From Pseudomonas sp. PIC25 (GTDB taxonomy: Bacteria > Pseudomonadota > Gammaproteobacteria > Pseudomonadales > Pseudomonadaceae), in contig NZ_MUJY01000062.1 of assembly GCF_002286785.1 (NCBI RefSeq), forward strand, positions 42,501-106,500: a DNA stretch of 64,000 nucleotides, read 5' to 3'. The notes under the pieces were generated by a model. That model saw nothing but the letters and a program-made list of their open reading frames with translations, ran no database searches and had not been told where the DNA came from. Each line of letters begins with the position of its first letter. The stretch's first letter is position 1. A program made the translations under genes and the position numbers. Shown piece after piece: positions 18,375-27,229 of this stretch.

Positions 18375-21071
18375 ATGAACGCCCCCGCTTCCCGCGACTG
18401 GCATGCGCAACCCGCGCATTACAGCCTGCAACAGCTCGAAGCCAGCGACACTGGCCTGAGCACCGAGGAGGCCGAGCGCCGTCTCGCTCTCCACGGCCCC
18501 AACCAACTGCCGGAACGCAACGCCGCCGGACCGCTGAGGCGCTTTTTGCGCCAGTTCCACAATCTGCTGATCTATGTGTTGTTGATTTCGACCCTGGTCA
18601 CCCTCGCCCTTGGCGAGTGGCTGGACAGCGCGGTGATCTTCGGCGTGGTGCTGATCAACGCCATTGTCGGCTTCATCCAGGAGGGCAAGGCGGAACAGGC
18701 GATGCGCGCCATCCAGAAGATGCTCACCCTGGACAGCCGGGTGCGCCGCGACGGCGCCGTGCAGAGCGTACCGGCCGAACGCCTGGTACCTGGCGACCTG
18801 GTACTGCTGGAGGCCGGCGACCGGGTCCCCGCCGACCTGCGCCTATTGGAAACCCGCGACCTGCGCATCGAAGAAGCCGCCCTCACCGGCGAGTCGCTGC
18901 CGGCCGACAAGGCTACCGATCCGGTGGCCCGGGACGTCGGCCTGGGCGACCGGCGCAGCATGGCTTACTCCGGGACGCTGGTAAGCGCCGGCAGCGGTTG
19001 CGGCGTGGTGGTCGCTACCGCCGGCCATACCGAACTGGGCCGCATCAGCCATATGCTGGGTACGGTGGTCAGCCTGCAGACGCCGCTGCTGGCGGACATG
19101 GCGCGTTTCGCCCGCCACCTGACCCTGATCATTCTCGGCCTGGCGCTACTTACCTTCGCCTTCGGCGTCCTGCTGCGCGGCTACAGCCCGCAGGACATGC
19201 TGCTGGCGGCGGTCGGCCTGGCCGTGGCGGCGATTCCCGAAGGCTTGCCGGCGGTACTCACCATAATTCTGGCCCTCGGCGTACAGCGCATGGCCCGGCG
19301 CCAGGCGATCATCCGCCGCTTGCCGGCGGTGGAAAGCCTGGGCGCGGTGACGGTGATCTGCTCGGACAAGACCGGCACCCTGACCCGCAACGAAATGACC
19401 GTGCAGCAGGTGTTCACCGCCGCCCACCGTTATAGGGTCGATGGCGTCGGCTATGCGCCGGAAGGCAGCATCCACTGCGATGACGGCCAGCTCTGTAGCC
19501 TCGACAGCGCGGACGATCTGCGCGAACTGGCCCGTGCCGGGCTGCTGGCCAACAGCGCCAGCCTGTGTCTGGCCGAGCAGCGCTGGTGCATTACCGGCGA
19601 CCCCACCGAAGCCGCTCTGCTGACCCTGGCCGGTAAGCTGGGCCTGGAGCGGGAGCGAGAAATGCTCTCCCTGCCACGGGTCGATGCGATCCCGTTCAGT
19701 TCCGAACGCCGCTGCCTGGCCAGCCTGCATCACGACCACGCCGGGCATGGTCTGATCTATCTGGTCGGCGCTCCCGAACGCCTGCTGGAGGTATGCAACC
19801 GGCAATGGCGCGACGGCCGCCCCGAGCCGCTGGACCCGCGCCACTGGCACGAGGTGCTGGGTAACGGCGCCAGCCAGGGCCTGCGCATGCTCGGTCTCGC
19901 CCTGCGGCCGCTGCCCACGCCGCAACACGAACTCGATTACCGCGACCTGGAAGGCGACTTCATCCTGCTCGGCCTGGTTGGCATGCTCGACCCGCCGCGG
20001 GAAGAAGCCATCGCCGCCATCGCCGAATGCCACAGCGCGGGCATCGCGGTGAAGATGATCACTGGCGACCATGCCGCCACGGCCAGCGCCATCGCCCAGC
20101 GCCTCGGCCTGGGTGGCGGTGCGCCGCTCACCGGGGCCGATCTGGATCGGCTGAGCGACGCCGAACTGGATGCCCGCCTACCCCACACCACGGTATTCGC
20201 CCGCACCAGCCCGGCGCACAAGTTGCGCCTGGTGGAGCGCCTGCAAGCCTGCGGCGCCCGGGTGGCGATGACTGGCGACGGGGTCAACGACGCACCGGCA
20301 CTCAAGCGCGCCGACATCGGCGTGGCCATGGGGGTCAAGGGCACCGAAGTGGCCAAGGAGGCGGCGCAGATGGTGCTCGCAGACGATAACTTCGCCACCA
20401 TCGCCCACGCCGTGGAGGAAGGCCGCACGGTCTACGACAACCTGCGCAAGTCGATCCTTTTCATCCTGCCTACCAACGGCGGCGAAGCGCTGGTATTGCT
20501 GGTGGCCATCGCCCTGGGCCTGACCCTGCCGATCACGCCGTTGCAGATTCTCTGGGTCAACATGATCACTGCGGTGACCCTGGCCCTGGCGCTGGCCTTC
20601 GAGCCGGCCGAGGACGACCTGATGCGCAGGCCGCCGCGTGACCCGCGCATGCCGCTGCTGACGCCTCGCCTGCTCTGGCGAGTGCTGTTCATTTCGATCC
20701 TGATGACCGTCGCCAGCCTGGGCCTGTTCCTCTACGCCCAATCACTGGGCTGGAGCCTGGACAGCAGCCGCACCCTGGCGGTCAACGCCATGGTCGCCAG
20801 CGAAATCGGCTATCTGTTCAGCAGCCGCCGGCTGGACGGCACCGCCCGCTTCGGCTGGCGCGACAATCCGATGGTCTGGAGCATGGTGCTGCTGCTCACT
20901 GGCATGCAGCTGGCGTTCACCCATTGGTCACCGCTGCAGGCATTGTTCGCGACCACCTCGCTGCCGGCGAGCGCCTGGGGTTGGTGCCTGCTCGTGGCGG
21001 TCGGCATCTGCGTGTTGGTGGAGCTGGAGAAGCTTCTGGTGCGGAGCCTGGGGCAGTCGCCCCAGGCCTGA
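18375..21071 (+). CDS. P-type cation-transporting ATPase (P2 type, Ca2+/Mg2+/Na+-like)
   Basis: The 898-residue protein has the N-terminal cation-ATPase domain, actuator motif ALTGESLPADKA, M4 sequence AAIPEGLPAVL, phosphorylation site CSDKTGTLTRNE (Asp331), nucleotide-binding GAPERLLEVC, hinge MTGDGVNDAPALKRADIGVAMG and ten predicted membrane segments. PEGLP is the M4 ion-site motif of SERCA-like pumps. M5/M6 read FILPTNGGEALVL and LWVNMITAVTLALALAFEP, a subgroup whose ion has not been clearly assigned. From memory it resembles PA1429 of P. aeruginosa. GGAGG precedes the ATG. It is probably monocistronic; the gene after it is convergent. Confidence 0.93.
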   Translation: MNAPASRDWHAQPAHYSLQQLEASDTGLSTEEAERRLALHGPNQLPERNAAGPLRRFLRQFHNLLIYVLLISTLVTLALGEWLDSAVIFGVVLINAIVGFIQEGKAEQAMRAIQKMLTLDSRVRRDGAVQSVPAERLVPGDLVLLEAGDRVPADLRLLETRDLRIEEAALTGESLPADKATDPVARDVGLGDRRSMAYSGTLVSAGSGCGVVVATAGHTELGRISHMLGTVVSLQTPLLADMARFARHLTLIILGLALLTFAFGVLLRGYSPQDMLLAAVGLAVAAIPEGLPAVLTIILALGVQRMARRQAIIRRLPAVESLGAVTVICSDKTGTLTRNEMTVQQVFTAAHRYRVDGVGYAPEGSIHCDDGQLCSLDSADDLRELARAGLLANSASLCLAEQRWCITGDPTEAALLTLAGKLGLEREREMLSLPRVDAIPFSSERRCLASLHHDHAGHGLIYLVGAPERLLEVCNRQWRDGRPEPLDPRHWHEVLGNGASQGLRMLGLALRPLPTPQHELDYRDLEGDFILLGLVGMLDPPREEAIAAIAECHSAGIAVKMITGDHAATASAIAQRLGLGGGAPLTGADLDRLSDAELDARLPHTTVFARTSPAHKLRLVERLQACGARVAMTGDGVNDAPALKRADIGVAMGVKGTEVAKEAAQMVLADDNFATIAHAVEEGRTVYDNLRKSILFILPTNGGEALVLLVAIALGLTLPITPLQILWVNMITAVTLALALAFEPAEDDLMRRPPRDPRMPLLTPRLLWRVLFISILMTVASLGLFLYAQSLGWSLDSSRTLAVNAMVASEIGYLFSSRRLDGTARFGWRDNPMVWSMVLLLTGMQLAFTHWSPLQALFATTSLPASAWGWCLLVAVGICVLVELEKLLVRSLGQSPQA

Positions 21072-21086
21072 TGCGGGTCCCGGTGC

Positions 21087-21698
21087 TCAAACCACCGGCC
21101 GGGGCATCTCGAACACCTCGCGGGTGTGGGTATAACCGCTCCCGCCGAGCCGGCCAATCAAATCCAGCTTGCGCGGGTCGACTCGGCCACGCTCGTCGAG
21201 TATCTCCGGATCGATGTGCGCCAGCAGGATGCGGGCGAAGATGAGGTAGTTGCTGGGGTTGTCGCGCGGATAGGGCTGCACCTCGGCCAAGGAGCATTCG
21301 AAAGCCACCGGCGCCCCGGCAACCCGCGGCGGAGCGACCCGTTCGGCCGGCAGGCTGGCGATGCCACAGGCTTCGAACTCGCTGACGCCATGCGGCAAGG
21401 AGGCCGACGAGGCATTCATCGCTTCGGCCTGCTTCGCCGTCACCAGTTGGATCACCAGCTCGCCGGTGTCCTGCACGTTGCGCAGCGTGTCCTTGAGCCG
21501 GCCGTCGTCATGCAGGCCAATGTTGACCATCAGGGTCGGCGGCTCGTCGCTGATCACTTGGAAGAAGCTGAACGGCGCCAGGTTGCTCACGCCCTCGCGG
21601 GATAGGCTGGACACCCAGGCGATCGGCCTCGGCGTCACCGTGGCGGTCAGCCAGCGATAAGCCTCCAGCGGAGTCAGCCGGGTAAAGTCGATGAGCAT
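21087..21698 (-). CDS. Flavin reductase family protein (FMN-binding split barrel)
   Basis: The 203-residue protein shows the flavin-reductase split-barrel pattern: TATVTPRPIAWVSSLSREGVSNLAPFSFFQVISDEPPTLMVNIG near the N-terminus, then the conserved NVQDTGELVIQLV stretch. Members bind FMN and reduce it for partner oxygenases or act as FMN-binding proteins. The ATG at 21698 is supported by CCGGAGG upstream. No oxygenase partner is nearby, so the physiological role is unknown. Confidence 0.88.
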   Translation of the reverse strand: MLIDFTRLTPLEAYRWLTATVTPRPIAWVSSLSREGVSNLAPFSFFQVISDEPPTLMVNIGLHDDGRLKDTLRNVQDTGELVIQLVTAKQAEAMNASSASLPHGVSEFEACGIASLPAERVAPPRVAGAPVAFECSLAEVQPYPRDNPSNYLIFARILLAHIDPEILDERGRVDPRKLDLIGRLGGSGYTHTREVFEMPRPVV

Positions 21699-21771
21699 GG
21701 AAACCTCCGGCGCGGGCCGAAAATACAAGGAAATGGGCGCCGGGCCAAAAGCACGGCACCCCGGTGGGGAA

Positions 21772-22050
21772 TCAACGTCCGGCGCGGGACTCGCGGATGT
21801 AGAAGCGCGCCTTTTCCGCTTTGCGGGAGCACCCCTCGTAGGCCTCGAACTGCTGCTGGGTCTTTGCGCCAGTGAGCAACGTCAGCGCCTTGGAGTAGCT
21901 CACGGTACCGGCGAAGCCTTCAGCCTTGGCCAGGTCCAGTTCCTTCCAGGCGGCGTCCAACTGGTTCGCGCAATTGTCGCGGTAGGTCGTCTTGGCGGCA
22001 CATCCGGCCAGCAACAAGGCGATCAAGGGCAGGCTGATCCAGGCTTTCAT
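21772..22050 (-). CDS. Small lipoprotein
   Basis: A 92-residue predicted lipoprotein: MKAWISLPLIALLLAGCAAK is a lipoprotein signal with lipobox LLAGC. The mature part (about 75 residues) is helical and charged, with two further Cys (DNCANQLDAAW and YEGCSRKAEKARF) that could form a disulfide. The start is set by the signal peptide and GAGGAG upstream. Residue +2 after the Cys is Ala, so outer-membrane sorting is expected. I do not recognise a function. It lies between the flavin reductase and selU on the same strand, but about 150 bases from selU. Confidence 0.8.
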   Translation of the reverse strand: MKAWISLPLIALLLAGCAAKTTYRDNCANQLDAAWKELDLAKAEGFAGTVSYSKALTLLTGAKTQQQFEAYEGCSRKAEKARFYIRESRAGR

Positions 22051-22198
22051 CCAATTAACTCCTCGAAAAAGGGACAACGATGGAAATGCGGGCGCGATAC
22101 GGGGTTCCGTGCACGCCCGATCGAATCCTAGCGCCAGGCTATGACGACGAGAAGCCGGAAAAGTGCCGCTTTGTGGCCTATCCGGCACTGTCGCCACC

Positions 22199-23299
22199 TC
22201 AACGCGGCCGACGCTGACGCAGGTACTCGACCACCGCCGCCTGCTCGCCGGCGAACTCGATACGCTCCGCCTTGCTCTCGCGCTGGTAGGCGTACATCGG
22301 GTCGTAGTATTCGCTCAGCAGCCCTTCGATCCAGCCACGGTGCAGGCTGACGTCGCCGCTGCGCTCCTGCTCGGCCAGCGCCGCGTCCATGATGGCTGCC
22401 ATGCGCTGGTAGCGTTCCCCGCCCAGCCGCTTGACGATGTTCGACAGGCTCTGCTGGAGCCGCTCGGCAAACGCCGGGAAACCGCGCTCCTCGCCATGCT
22501 CGGCGATGAACTCGGCGGTCAGGTCGATCACATAGTCCTTGAGAATGCGCTCGATCCGCCCCTCCAGGATGTCCTCCAGCCAGACCAGCGGATATCGCTG
22601 CATCCCCTGGTACAACTCCAGCGGTACCGAACAACTGCCAACGATGCGCCCCTCGTCCTCCAGAACGAACTGCTCGAGCCCTGCCGCGCGCTTCTTCAGC
22701 AGGTCGATGGCCAGGCGGTTCTCGAAGTCGATCTGCGCCGGTTGCGGCGTGGCGCGCTTGCCGAAGCTGGAGCCACGATGATTGGCGTGGCCTTCCAGGT
22801 CCAGGCTGTTGGCCAACTGCGCCACCACTTCGGTCTTGCCGGTGCCGGTGAGACCGCCGACCAACACGAAATCGCACTGTTCCACCGCCTGCTGGGTGGT
22901 TTCCAGCAGGAAGGTCCGCATCGCCTTGTAGCCGCCGGTCACCCGCGGATAATCGATGCCCGCTTCGCTTTTCAACCACTGCTGGACGATCTGCGAACGC
23001 AACCCACCGCGGAAGCAGTACAGATAGCCGTCAGGGTTGGCCTTGGCGAAGGCGGCCCAGGCCTCGATGCGCTCGGCCTTGGTCTTGCCGGACACCAATT
23101 GATGGCCCAGCTCGATGGCCGCCTTCTGGCCGTGCAGCTTGTAGCAGGTGCCGACCTTCTGCCGCTCGATATTGGTCATCAGCGGCAGGTTGACCGTGTG
23201 CGGGAAGGCGCCCTTGGAAAACTCCACCGGAGCGCGGGCGTCCATCATCGGCAGGTCGTTGAGAAAAATGGTGCGGTAATCGGCGGTATCCGGACGCAT
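22199..23299 (-). CDS. selU: tRNA 2-selenouridine synthase (SelU/MnmH/YbbB)
   Basis: The 366-residue enzyme has an N-terminal rhodanese domain with the active cysteine in [14 protein letters not shown] and a C-terminal P-loop domain with Walker [14 protein letters not shown]. SelU replaces sulfur by selenium in the wobble 2-thiouridine of tRNAs for Lys, Glu and Gln, using selenophosphate and passing through a geranylated intermediate. Its start overlaps the selD stop by one base (TGATG), so the selenophosphate supplier and the user are made together. Confidence 0.95.
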   Translation of the reverse strand: MRPDTADYRTIFLNDLPMMDARAPVEFSKGAFPHTVNLPLMTNIERQKVGTCYKLHGQKAAIELGHQLVSGKTKAERIEAWAAFAKANPDGYLYCFRGGLRSQIVQQWLKSEAGIDYPRVTGGYKAMRTFLLETTQQAVEQCDFVLVGGLTGTGKTEVVAQLANSLDLEGHANHRGSSFGKRATPQPAQIDFENRLAIDLLKKRAAGLEQFVLEDEGRIVGSCSVPLELYQGMQRYPLVWLEDILEGRIERILKDYVIDLTAEFIAEHGEERGFPAFAERLQQSLSNIVKRLGGERYQRMAAIMDAALAEQERSGDVSLHRGWIEGLLSEYYDPMYAYQRESKAERIEFAGEQAAVVEYLRQRRPR

Positions 23300-24333
23300 C
23301 AGAGCACCTCGACCGCGTAACGCTGTCGCTCGACCAACTGGCCGATCGCCTGCAGCTCCAGGCCCAGCTCGGCGCAGGTCGCCTGGAACGCCGCCTCGCC
23401 GTCCGGCGCGACGGCCACCAGCAGGCCACCGCTGGTCTGCGGATCGCAGAGCAGGAGTTTTTGCAATTCGGGCAACGGGGCGATCTTCTCGCCATAGCTG
23501 TCGAAGTTGCGCAAGGTCCCGCCGGGCACACAGCCTTGTTCCAGGTAGTACTCAACACCGGCCAGACGCGGCACCCGGGCGAACTCGACGCGTGCAGTCA
23601 GGCCGCTGCCGTCGGCCATCTCGATCAGATGGCCAAGCAGGCCGAAACCGGTGACATCGGTTATCGCCTTGACCCCGGCGAGCTTGCCGAAGCGGCTGCC
23701 GGGCTTGTTCAGGGTGCACATCCAGTCGCGCGCCACGCCCACGTCTTCGGCGCGCAAACGGGCCTTCTTCTCCGCCGTGGTGAAGATACCGATACCCAGC
23801 GGCTTGGTCAGGTACAGAGTGCAGCCGGCAGTGGCGCTGTCGTTGCGCTTCATGTGGCGCTTTTCCACCAGGCCGGTGACGGCCAGGCCGAAGATCGGCT
23901 CCGGTGCATCGATGGAATGGCCACCGGCCAGCGGGATGCCCGCCTCGTCGCAGACGGAGCGGCCGCCTCGGATTACGTCGCGGGCGACTTCCGCCGCCAG
24001 CACATTGACCGGCCAGCCGAGGATGGCGATGGCCATCAGCGGGTCGCCGCCCATGGCGTAGATGTCGCTGATCGCATTGGTGGCGGCGATCCGGCCGAAA
24101 TCGAAGGGGTCGTCGACGATCGGCATGAAGAAATCGGTGGTGGAAACGACACCGCGCTCGTCGTCCAGGGCATAGACCGCTGCGTCGTCGCGCGAGGCGT
24201 TGCCGACCCACAGACGCGGATCGAGGTTCTGCGCACCACTCCCGGCGAGAATCACCTCCAGGACCTTGGGGGAAATCTTGCAGCCACAGCCGGCACCATG
24301 GCTGTACTGGGTCAGGCGAATGGGATCGCTCAT
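23299..24333 (-). CDS. selD: Selenophosphate synthase (selenide, water dikinase)
   Basis: The 344-residue enzyme makes selenophosphate from selenide and ATP. The catalytic pair is visible near the N-terminus in GAGCGCKIS (Cys16 and Lys19, equivalent to E. coli Cys17/Lys20); the position is Cys, not selenocysteine. Further motifs are [21 protein letters not shown] and [18 protein letters not shown]. The ATG at 24333 was chosen over longer reading frames since [19 protein letters not shown] matches the usual start. The gene is divergent from the patatin gene and coupled to selU. No selA/selB is in the window, so here selenium use is shown only for tRNA. Confidence 0.95.
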   Translation of the reverse strand: MSDPIRLTQYSHGAGCGCKISPKVLEVILAGSGAQNLDPRLWVGNASRDDAAVYALDDERGVVSTTDFFMPIVDDPFDFGRIAATNAISDIYAMGGDPLMAIAILGWPVNVLAAEVARDVIRGGRSVCDEAGIPLAGGHSIDAPEPIFGLAVTGLVEKRHMKRNDSATAGCTLYLTKPLGIGIFTTAEKKARLRAEDVGVARDWMCTLNKPGSRFGKLAGVKAITDVTGFGLLGHLIEMADGSGLTARVEFARVPRLAGVEYYLEQGCVPGGTLRNFDSYGEKIAPLPELQKLLLCDPQTSGGLLVAVAPDGEAAFQATCAELGLELQAIGQLVERQRYAVEVL

Positions 24334-24432
24334 GGGGAATCTCTCTGCAGACGACAACTGGCGGCGGATTTTACCTTGGCGCCGCCCTGTCGCGCGCGTA
24401 TTGTCGAAAGAGAGTTGCCGGGGGTGGGTACG

Positions 24433-25464
24433 ATGGGGACGAAAGTGGCGTTGGTATTGGGCTCGGGCGGTGCGCGCGGTTATGCGCACATCGGCGTCAT
24501 CGAGGAAATCGAAGCGCGGGGTTACGAAATCGGCTGCATCGCCGGCTGCTCCATGGGGGCCGTGGTCGGCGGCATCTACGCCGCCGGCAAGCTGCCGCAG
24601 TACCGCGAATGGATCGAAAGCCTGGACTACCTGGATATGCTGCGCCTGCTGGACGTCAGCTTCCGCCTCGGGGCGATCCGCGGCGAGAAGGTGTTCGGCC
24701 AGATCCGGGAAATCCTCGGCGAGATCGACATCGAGGACCTGCCGATCCCCTACACCGCCGTCGCCACCGACCTCACCAACCAGCAGGAAATCTGGTTCCA
24801 GGAAGGCTGCCTGCACAAGGCCATGCGCGCCTCGGCGGCGATTCCCAGCCTGTTCACCCCAGTCCAGCAAGGCAAGCGGATGCTGGTCGACGGCGGGCTG
24901 CTCAACCCGCTGCCCATTGTTCCGGTGGTGTCCAGCCATTGCGACCTCATCATCGCGGTCAACCTCAACGCCACCAACCAGAAGCAATACCAACTGCCGA
25001 TCATTGAGCGGCCGGATGCGATCAAGGGCCGCTTCGACCTGCTGATGAGTTCGCTCGGTTCGCGGCTACCGTTCCGCCGCAAGGCCGGCGAAGAGATCGC
25101 GCTGCTGGAATCTGAGACTGCCTTGAACGACTCCGAGGTCAGCGACCCCTGGCTGGACGAACCGCCGGTGCCGGCCGTCCAGCCACCGGCTGCGCCGGAG
25201 ACGGGAGGCGCCCCGCGCTCGGCCAGCGACTCCACCGTGGTGGATATCGGCGGCCCGGCTTCCTTGCTCGAACTGATCAACCAGAGCTTCGAAGTCATGC
25301 AGACCTCGCTCGCCCAGTACAAGATCGCCGGCTACCCGCCGGACGTACTGATCAACATTCCCAAGCGGGTCTGCCGCTTCTTCGAGTTCTACAAGGCACC
25401 GGAGCTGATCCTGCTGGGACGGCAGATTGCCCGCGATACCCTGGATAAGTACGAATCCCACTGA
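24433..25464 (+). CDS. Patatin-like phospholipase, RssA type
   Basis: The 343-residue protein has the complete patatin set: oxyanion loop [14 protein letters not shown], nucleophile [15 protein letters not shown] (Ser in GxSxG) and the Asp of the dyad in [14 protein letters not shown]. It lacks a signal peptide, as RssA/NTE-related bacterial proteins do, so it is probably cytoplasmic and acts on lysophospholipids or phospholipids. A Pro/Ala-rich linker (about 235-275) precedes the C-terminal helical part. ATG at 24433 was chosen; an in-frame GTG nine bases earlier is possible. The ribosome-binding site is weak (GGGGGTGGG). Confidence 0.9.
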   Translation: MGTKVALVLGSGGARGYAHIGVIEEIEARGYEIGCIAGCSMGAVVGGIYAAGKLPQYREWIESLDYLDMLRLLDVSFRLGAIRGEKVFGQIREILGEIDIEDLPIPYTAVATDLTNQQEIWFQEGCLHKAMRASAAIPSLFTPVQQGKRMLVDGGLLNPLPIVPVVSSHCDLIIAVNLNATNQKQYQLPIIERPDAIKGRFDLLMSSLGSRLPFRRKAGEEIALLESETALNDSEVSDPWLDEPPVPAVQPPAAPETGGAPRSASDSTVVDIGGPASLLELINQSFEVMQTSLAQYKIAGYPPDVLINIPKRVCRFFEFYKAPELILLGRQIARDTLDKYESH

Positions 25465-25483
25465 GAATCTGTCCAAAGTCTCG

Positions 25484-26392
25484 TCAGAAAATCGACCAGC
25501 CGATTTGCGAGGACAGCAACTCCAGCGCCGCCATGCCGGCCAGGGAGTTGCCCGCCGCGTTCAACTCCGGCGACCAGACGCAGACGGTGAAACGCTCGGG
25601 CACTACCGCGACGATCCCGCCGCCCACGCCGCTCTTGCCCGGCAGGCCGACCCGATAGGCGAAGTTGCCGGCTTCGTCGTACAGGCCGCTGGTGGCCATC
25701 AGGGCGTTGACCTGCTTCACCTGGCGCGGCGTCAGCACCTGCTCGCCGCTGTGCAGGCAATGCCCGCGGTTGGCCAGGAAGCTGAAAGCCCGGGCCAGGT
25801 CGGCACAGCTCATGCGCAGGGCGCAATGGTGGAAATAGCTGCGCAGCACCGCCTCGACGTCATTGTGGAAGTTGCCGAAGGACTGCATCAGGTAGGCCAT
25901 GGCCGCGTTGCGCGAACGGTGCTGGTATTCCGAGCGGGCCACCACCTCGTCGGAGACCAGCAGGGGGTTGCCGCTCAGGCGGCGGACGAAATCGCGCATC
26001 GACTGGGCCGGGGCGGCAAAGCGCGACTGGTTGATGTCGCAGATCACCAGCGCGCCGGCGTTAATGAAGGGGTTGCGCGGCACACCGCGCTCGAATTCCA
26101 ACTGCACCAGCGAGTTGAACGGCTGGCCGGACGGTTCCTGCCCCAGACGTTCCCAGATCGCCTCGCCGGAATGCTGGATCGCCTGGACCAGGCTGAACAC
26201 CTTGGAAATACTCTGGATGGAAAACGGTACCTGGCCATCGCCCGCCACATACAGCTCGCCCTGGTTGCTGTAGACCGCGATACCCAGCTGGGCGGGTGGA
26301 ACCTGGGCCAATGCGGGAATGTAATCGGCCACCTTGCCCCGCCCGATAAGGGGGCTGACTTCGGCGAGAATCTCATTCAACAGTTCTTGCAT
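25484..26392 (-). CDS. glsA: Glutaminase (serine-dependent, beta-lactamase fold)
   Basis: The 302-residue enzyme hydrolyses glutamine to glutamate and ammonia. The catalytic motif SISK is at residues 61-64 in [15 protein letters not shown], with [13 protein letters not shown], the Tyr of [14 protein letters not shown] and [17 protein letters not shown] completing the family pattern. Length matches E. coli YneH (about 308). The gene precedes the kdp locus on the same strand but is separated from kdpE by 107 bases and lies downstream of it, so it may be an independent unit. Confidence 0.94.
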   Translation of the reverse strand: MQELLNEILAEVSPLIGRGKVADYIPALAQVPPAQLGIAVYSNQGELYVAGDGQVPFSIQSISKVFSLVQAIQHSGEAIWERLGQEPSGQPFNSLVQLEFERGVPRNPFINAGALVICDINQSRFAAPAQSMRDFVRRLSGNPLLVSDEVVARSEYQHRSRNAAMAYLMQSFGNFHNDVEAVLRSYFHHCALRMSCADLARAFSFLANRGHCLHSGEQVLTPRQVKQVNALMATSGLYDEAGNFAYRVGLPGKSGVGGGIVAVVPERFTVCVWSPELNAAGNSLAGMAALELLSSQIGWSIF

Positions 26393-26499
26393 GACGTCCT
26401 TCGCTCAAGCTGTGCGGAACCCTCCGCACGGTAGCTCGCTAGACGCCGGCCGTACCGGTGGAATCACACGGATTTTTCGTGGCCCGCCCAGGGCCTGTC

Positions 26500-27201
26500 T
26501 TATGCGTCCCGCTCTGCCCGCAGGCGGTACCCGATCCCCGCCTCGGTGACGATGAATCGGGGATTGGCCGGGTCGTCGCCCAACTTCTGCCGCAGATGGC
26601 CCACGACCACCCGCAGGTAATGGCTGTCCTCGACGTGGGTCGGGCCCCAGATATCCTTGAGCAGTTGCTGCTGGGTCACCACCCGTCCGTGGTACTGGGC
26701 CAGGGTCGCCAGGACCGCGTACTCCTTGCGGGTCAGCGCCACCTCGCGGCCGTCGAGGGTGACCTGGCGGAAGGCGAAATCCACCCGCAGCGGGCCGCTC
26801 TCCACCGCCGCCGCACCGCTATCGCCCTGCCCGCTCTGGCGCAGCAGCACGCGGACCCGGGCGAGGAATTCCTGGATGCCGAATGGCTTCGTCACGTAGT
26901 CATTGGCACCGCCATCGAGCGCCAGGACCTTTTCGCCCTCGCCGGAACGTACCGACAACACCAGCACCGGCACCGTCGACCAGCCACGCAGCTCGCGCAG
27001 CACCTCCTGGCCGTCCATGTCCGGCAGGCCGAGGTCGAGTACCACCAGGTCCGGCCGGGCCAGGGCCGCTTCGGCGAGCCCGCTCCGGCCATCGGCCGCC
27101 TCGACCACCCGGTAGCCTTGTGCCGTCAGGCTGATACGCAGGAATTTGCGAATCTGTGCCTCATCGTCGATCACCAGAACAACGTGGCTGTTGTCGGTCA
27201 T
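26500..27201 (-). CDS. kdpE: Response regulator KdpE
   Basis: The 233-residue OmpR-type regulator has a receiver domain with phospho-acceptor Asp56 in VVLDLGLPDMDG and Lys in YVTKPFG, and a winged-helix domain with VALTRKEYAVLATLAQYHGRVVTQQQLLKDIWG and RVVVGHLRQKLGDDP. KdpE with KdpD activates kdpFABC under K+ limitation. It lies 28 bases after kdpD in the same transcription direction. Confidence 0.96.
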   Translation of the reverse strand: MTDNSHVVLVIDDEAQIRKFLRISLTAQGYRVVEAADGRSGLAEAALARPDLVVLDLGLPDMDGQEVLRELRGWSTVPVLVLSVRSGEGEKVLALDGGANDYVTKPFGIQEFLARVRVLLRQSGQGDSGAAAVESGPLRVDFAFRQVTLDGREVALTRKEYAVLATLAQYHGRVVTQQQLLKDIWGPTHVEDSHYLRVVVGHLRQKLGDDPANPRFIVTEAGIGYRLRAERDA

Positions 27202-27229
27202 GCTCAGGCCTGTCTCCCAAACCCTGTCA

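Noticed and set aside
21072..21086. Possible terminator between the P-type ATPase and flavin reductase genes
   Set aside because: The gap is only 15 bases and no stem with a T-run could be found.
23461..24432. Upstream extension of the RssA-like patatin frame through selD
   Set aside because: It is antisense to selD, and the patatin glycine-rich loop starts right after the ATG at 24433.
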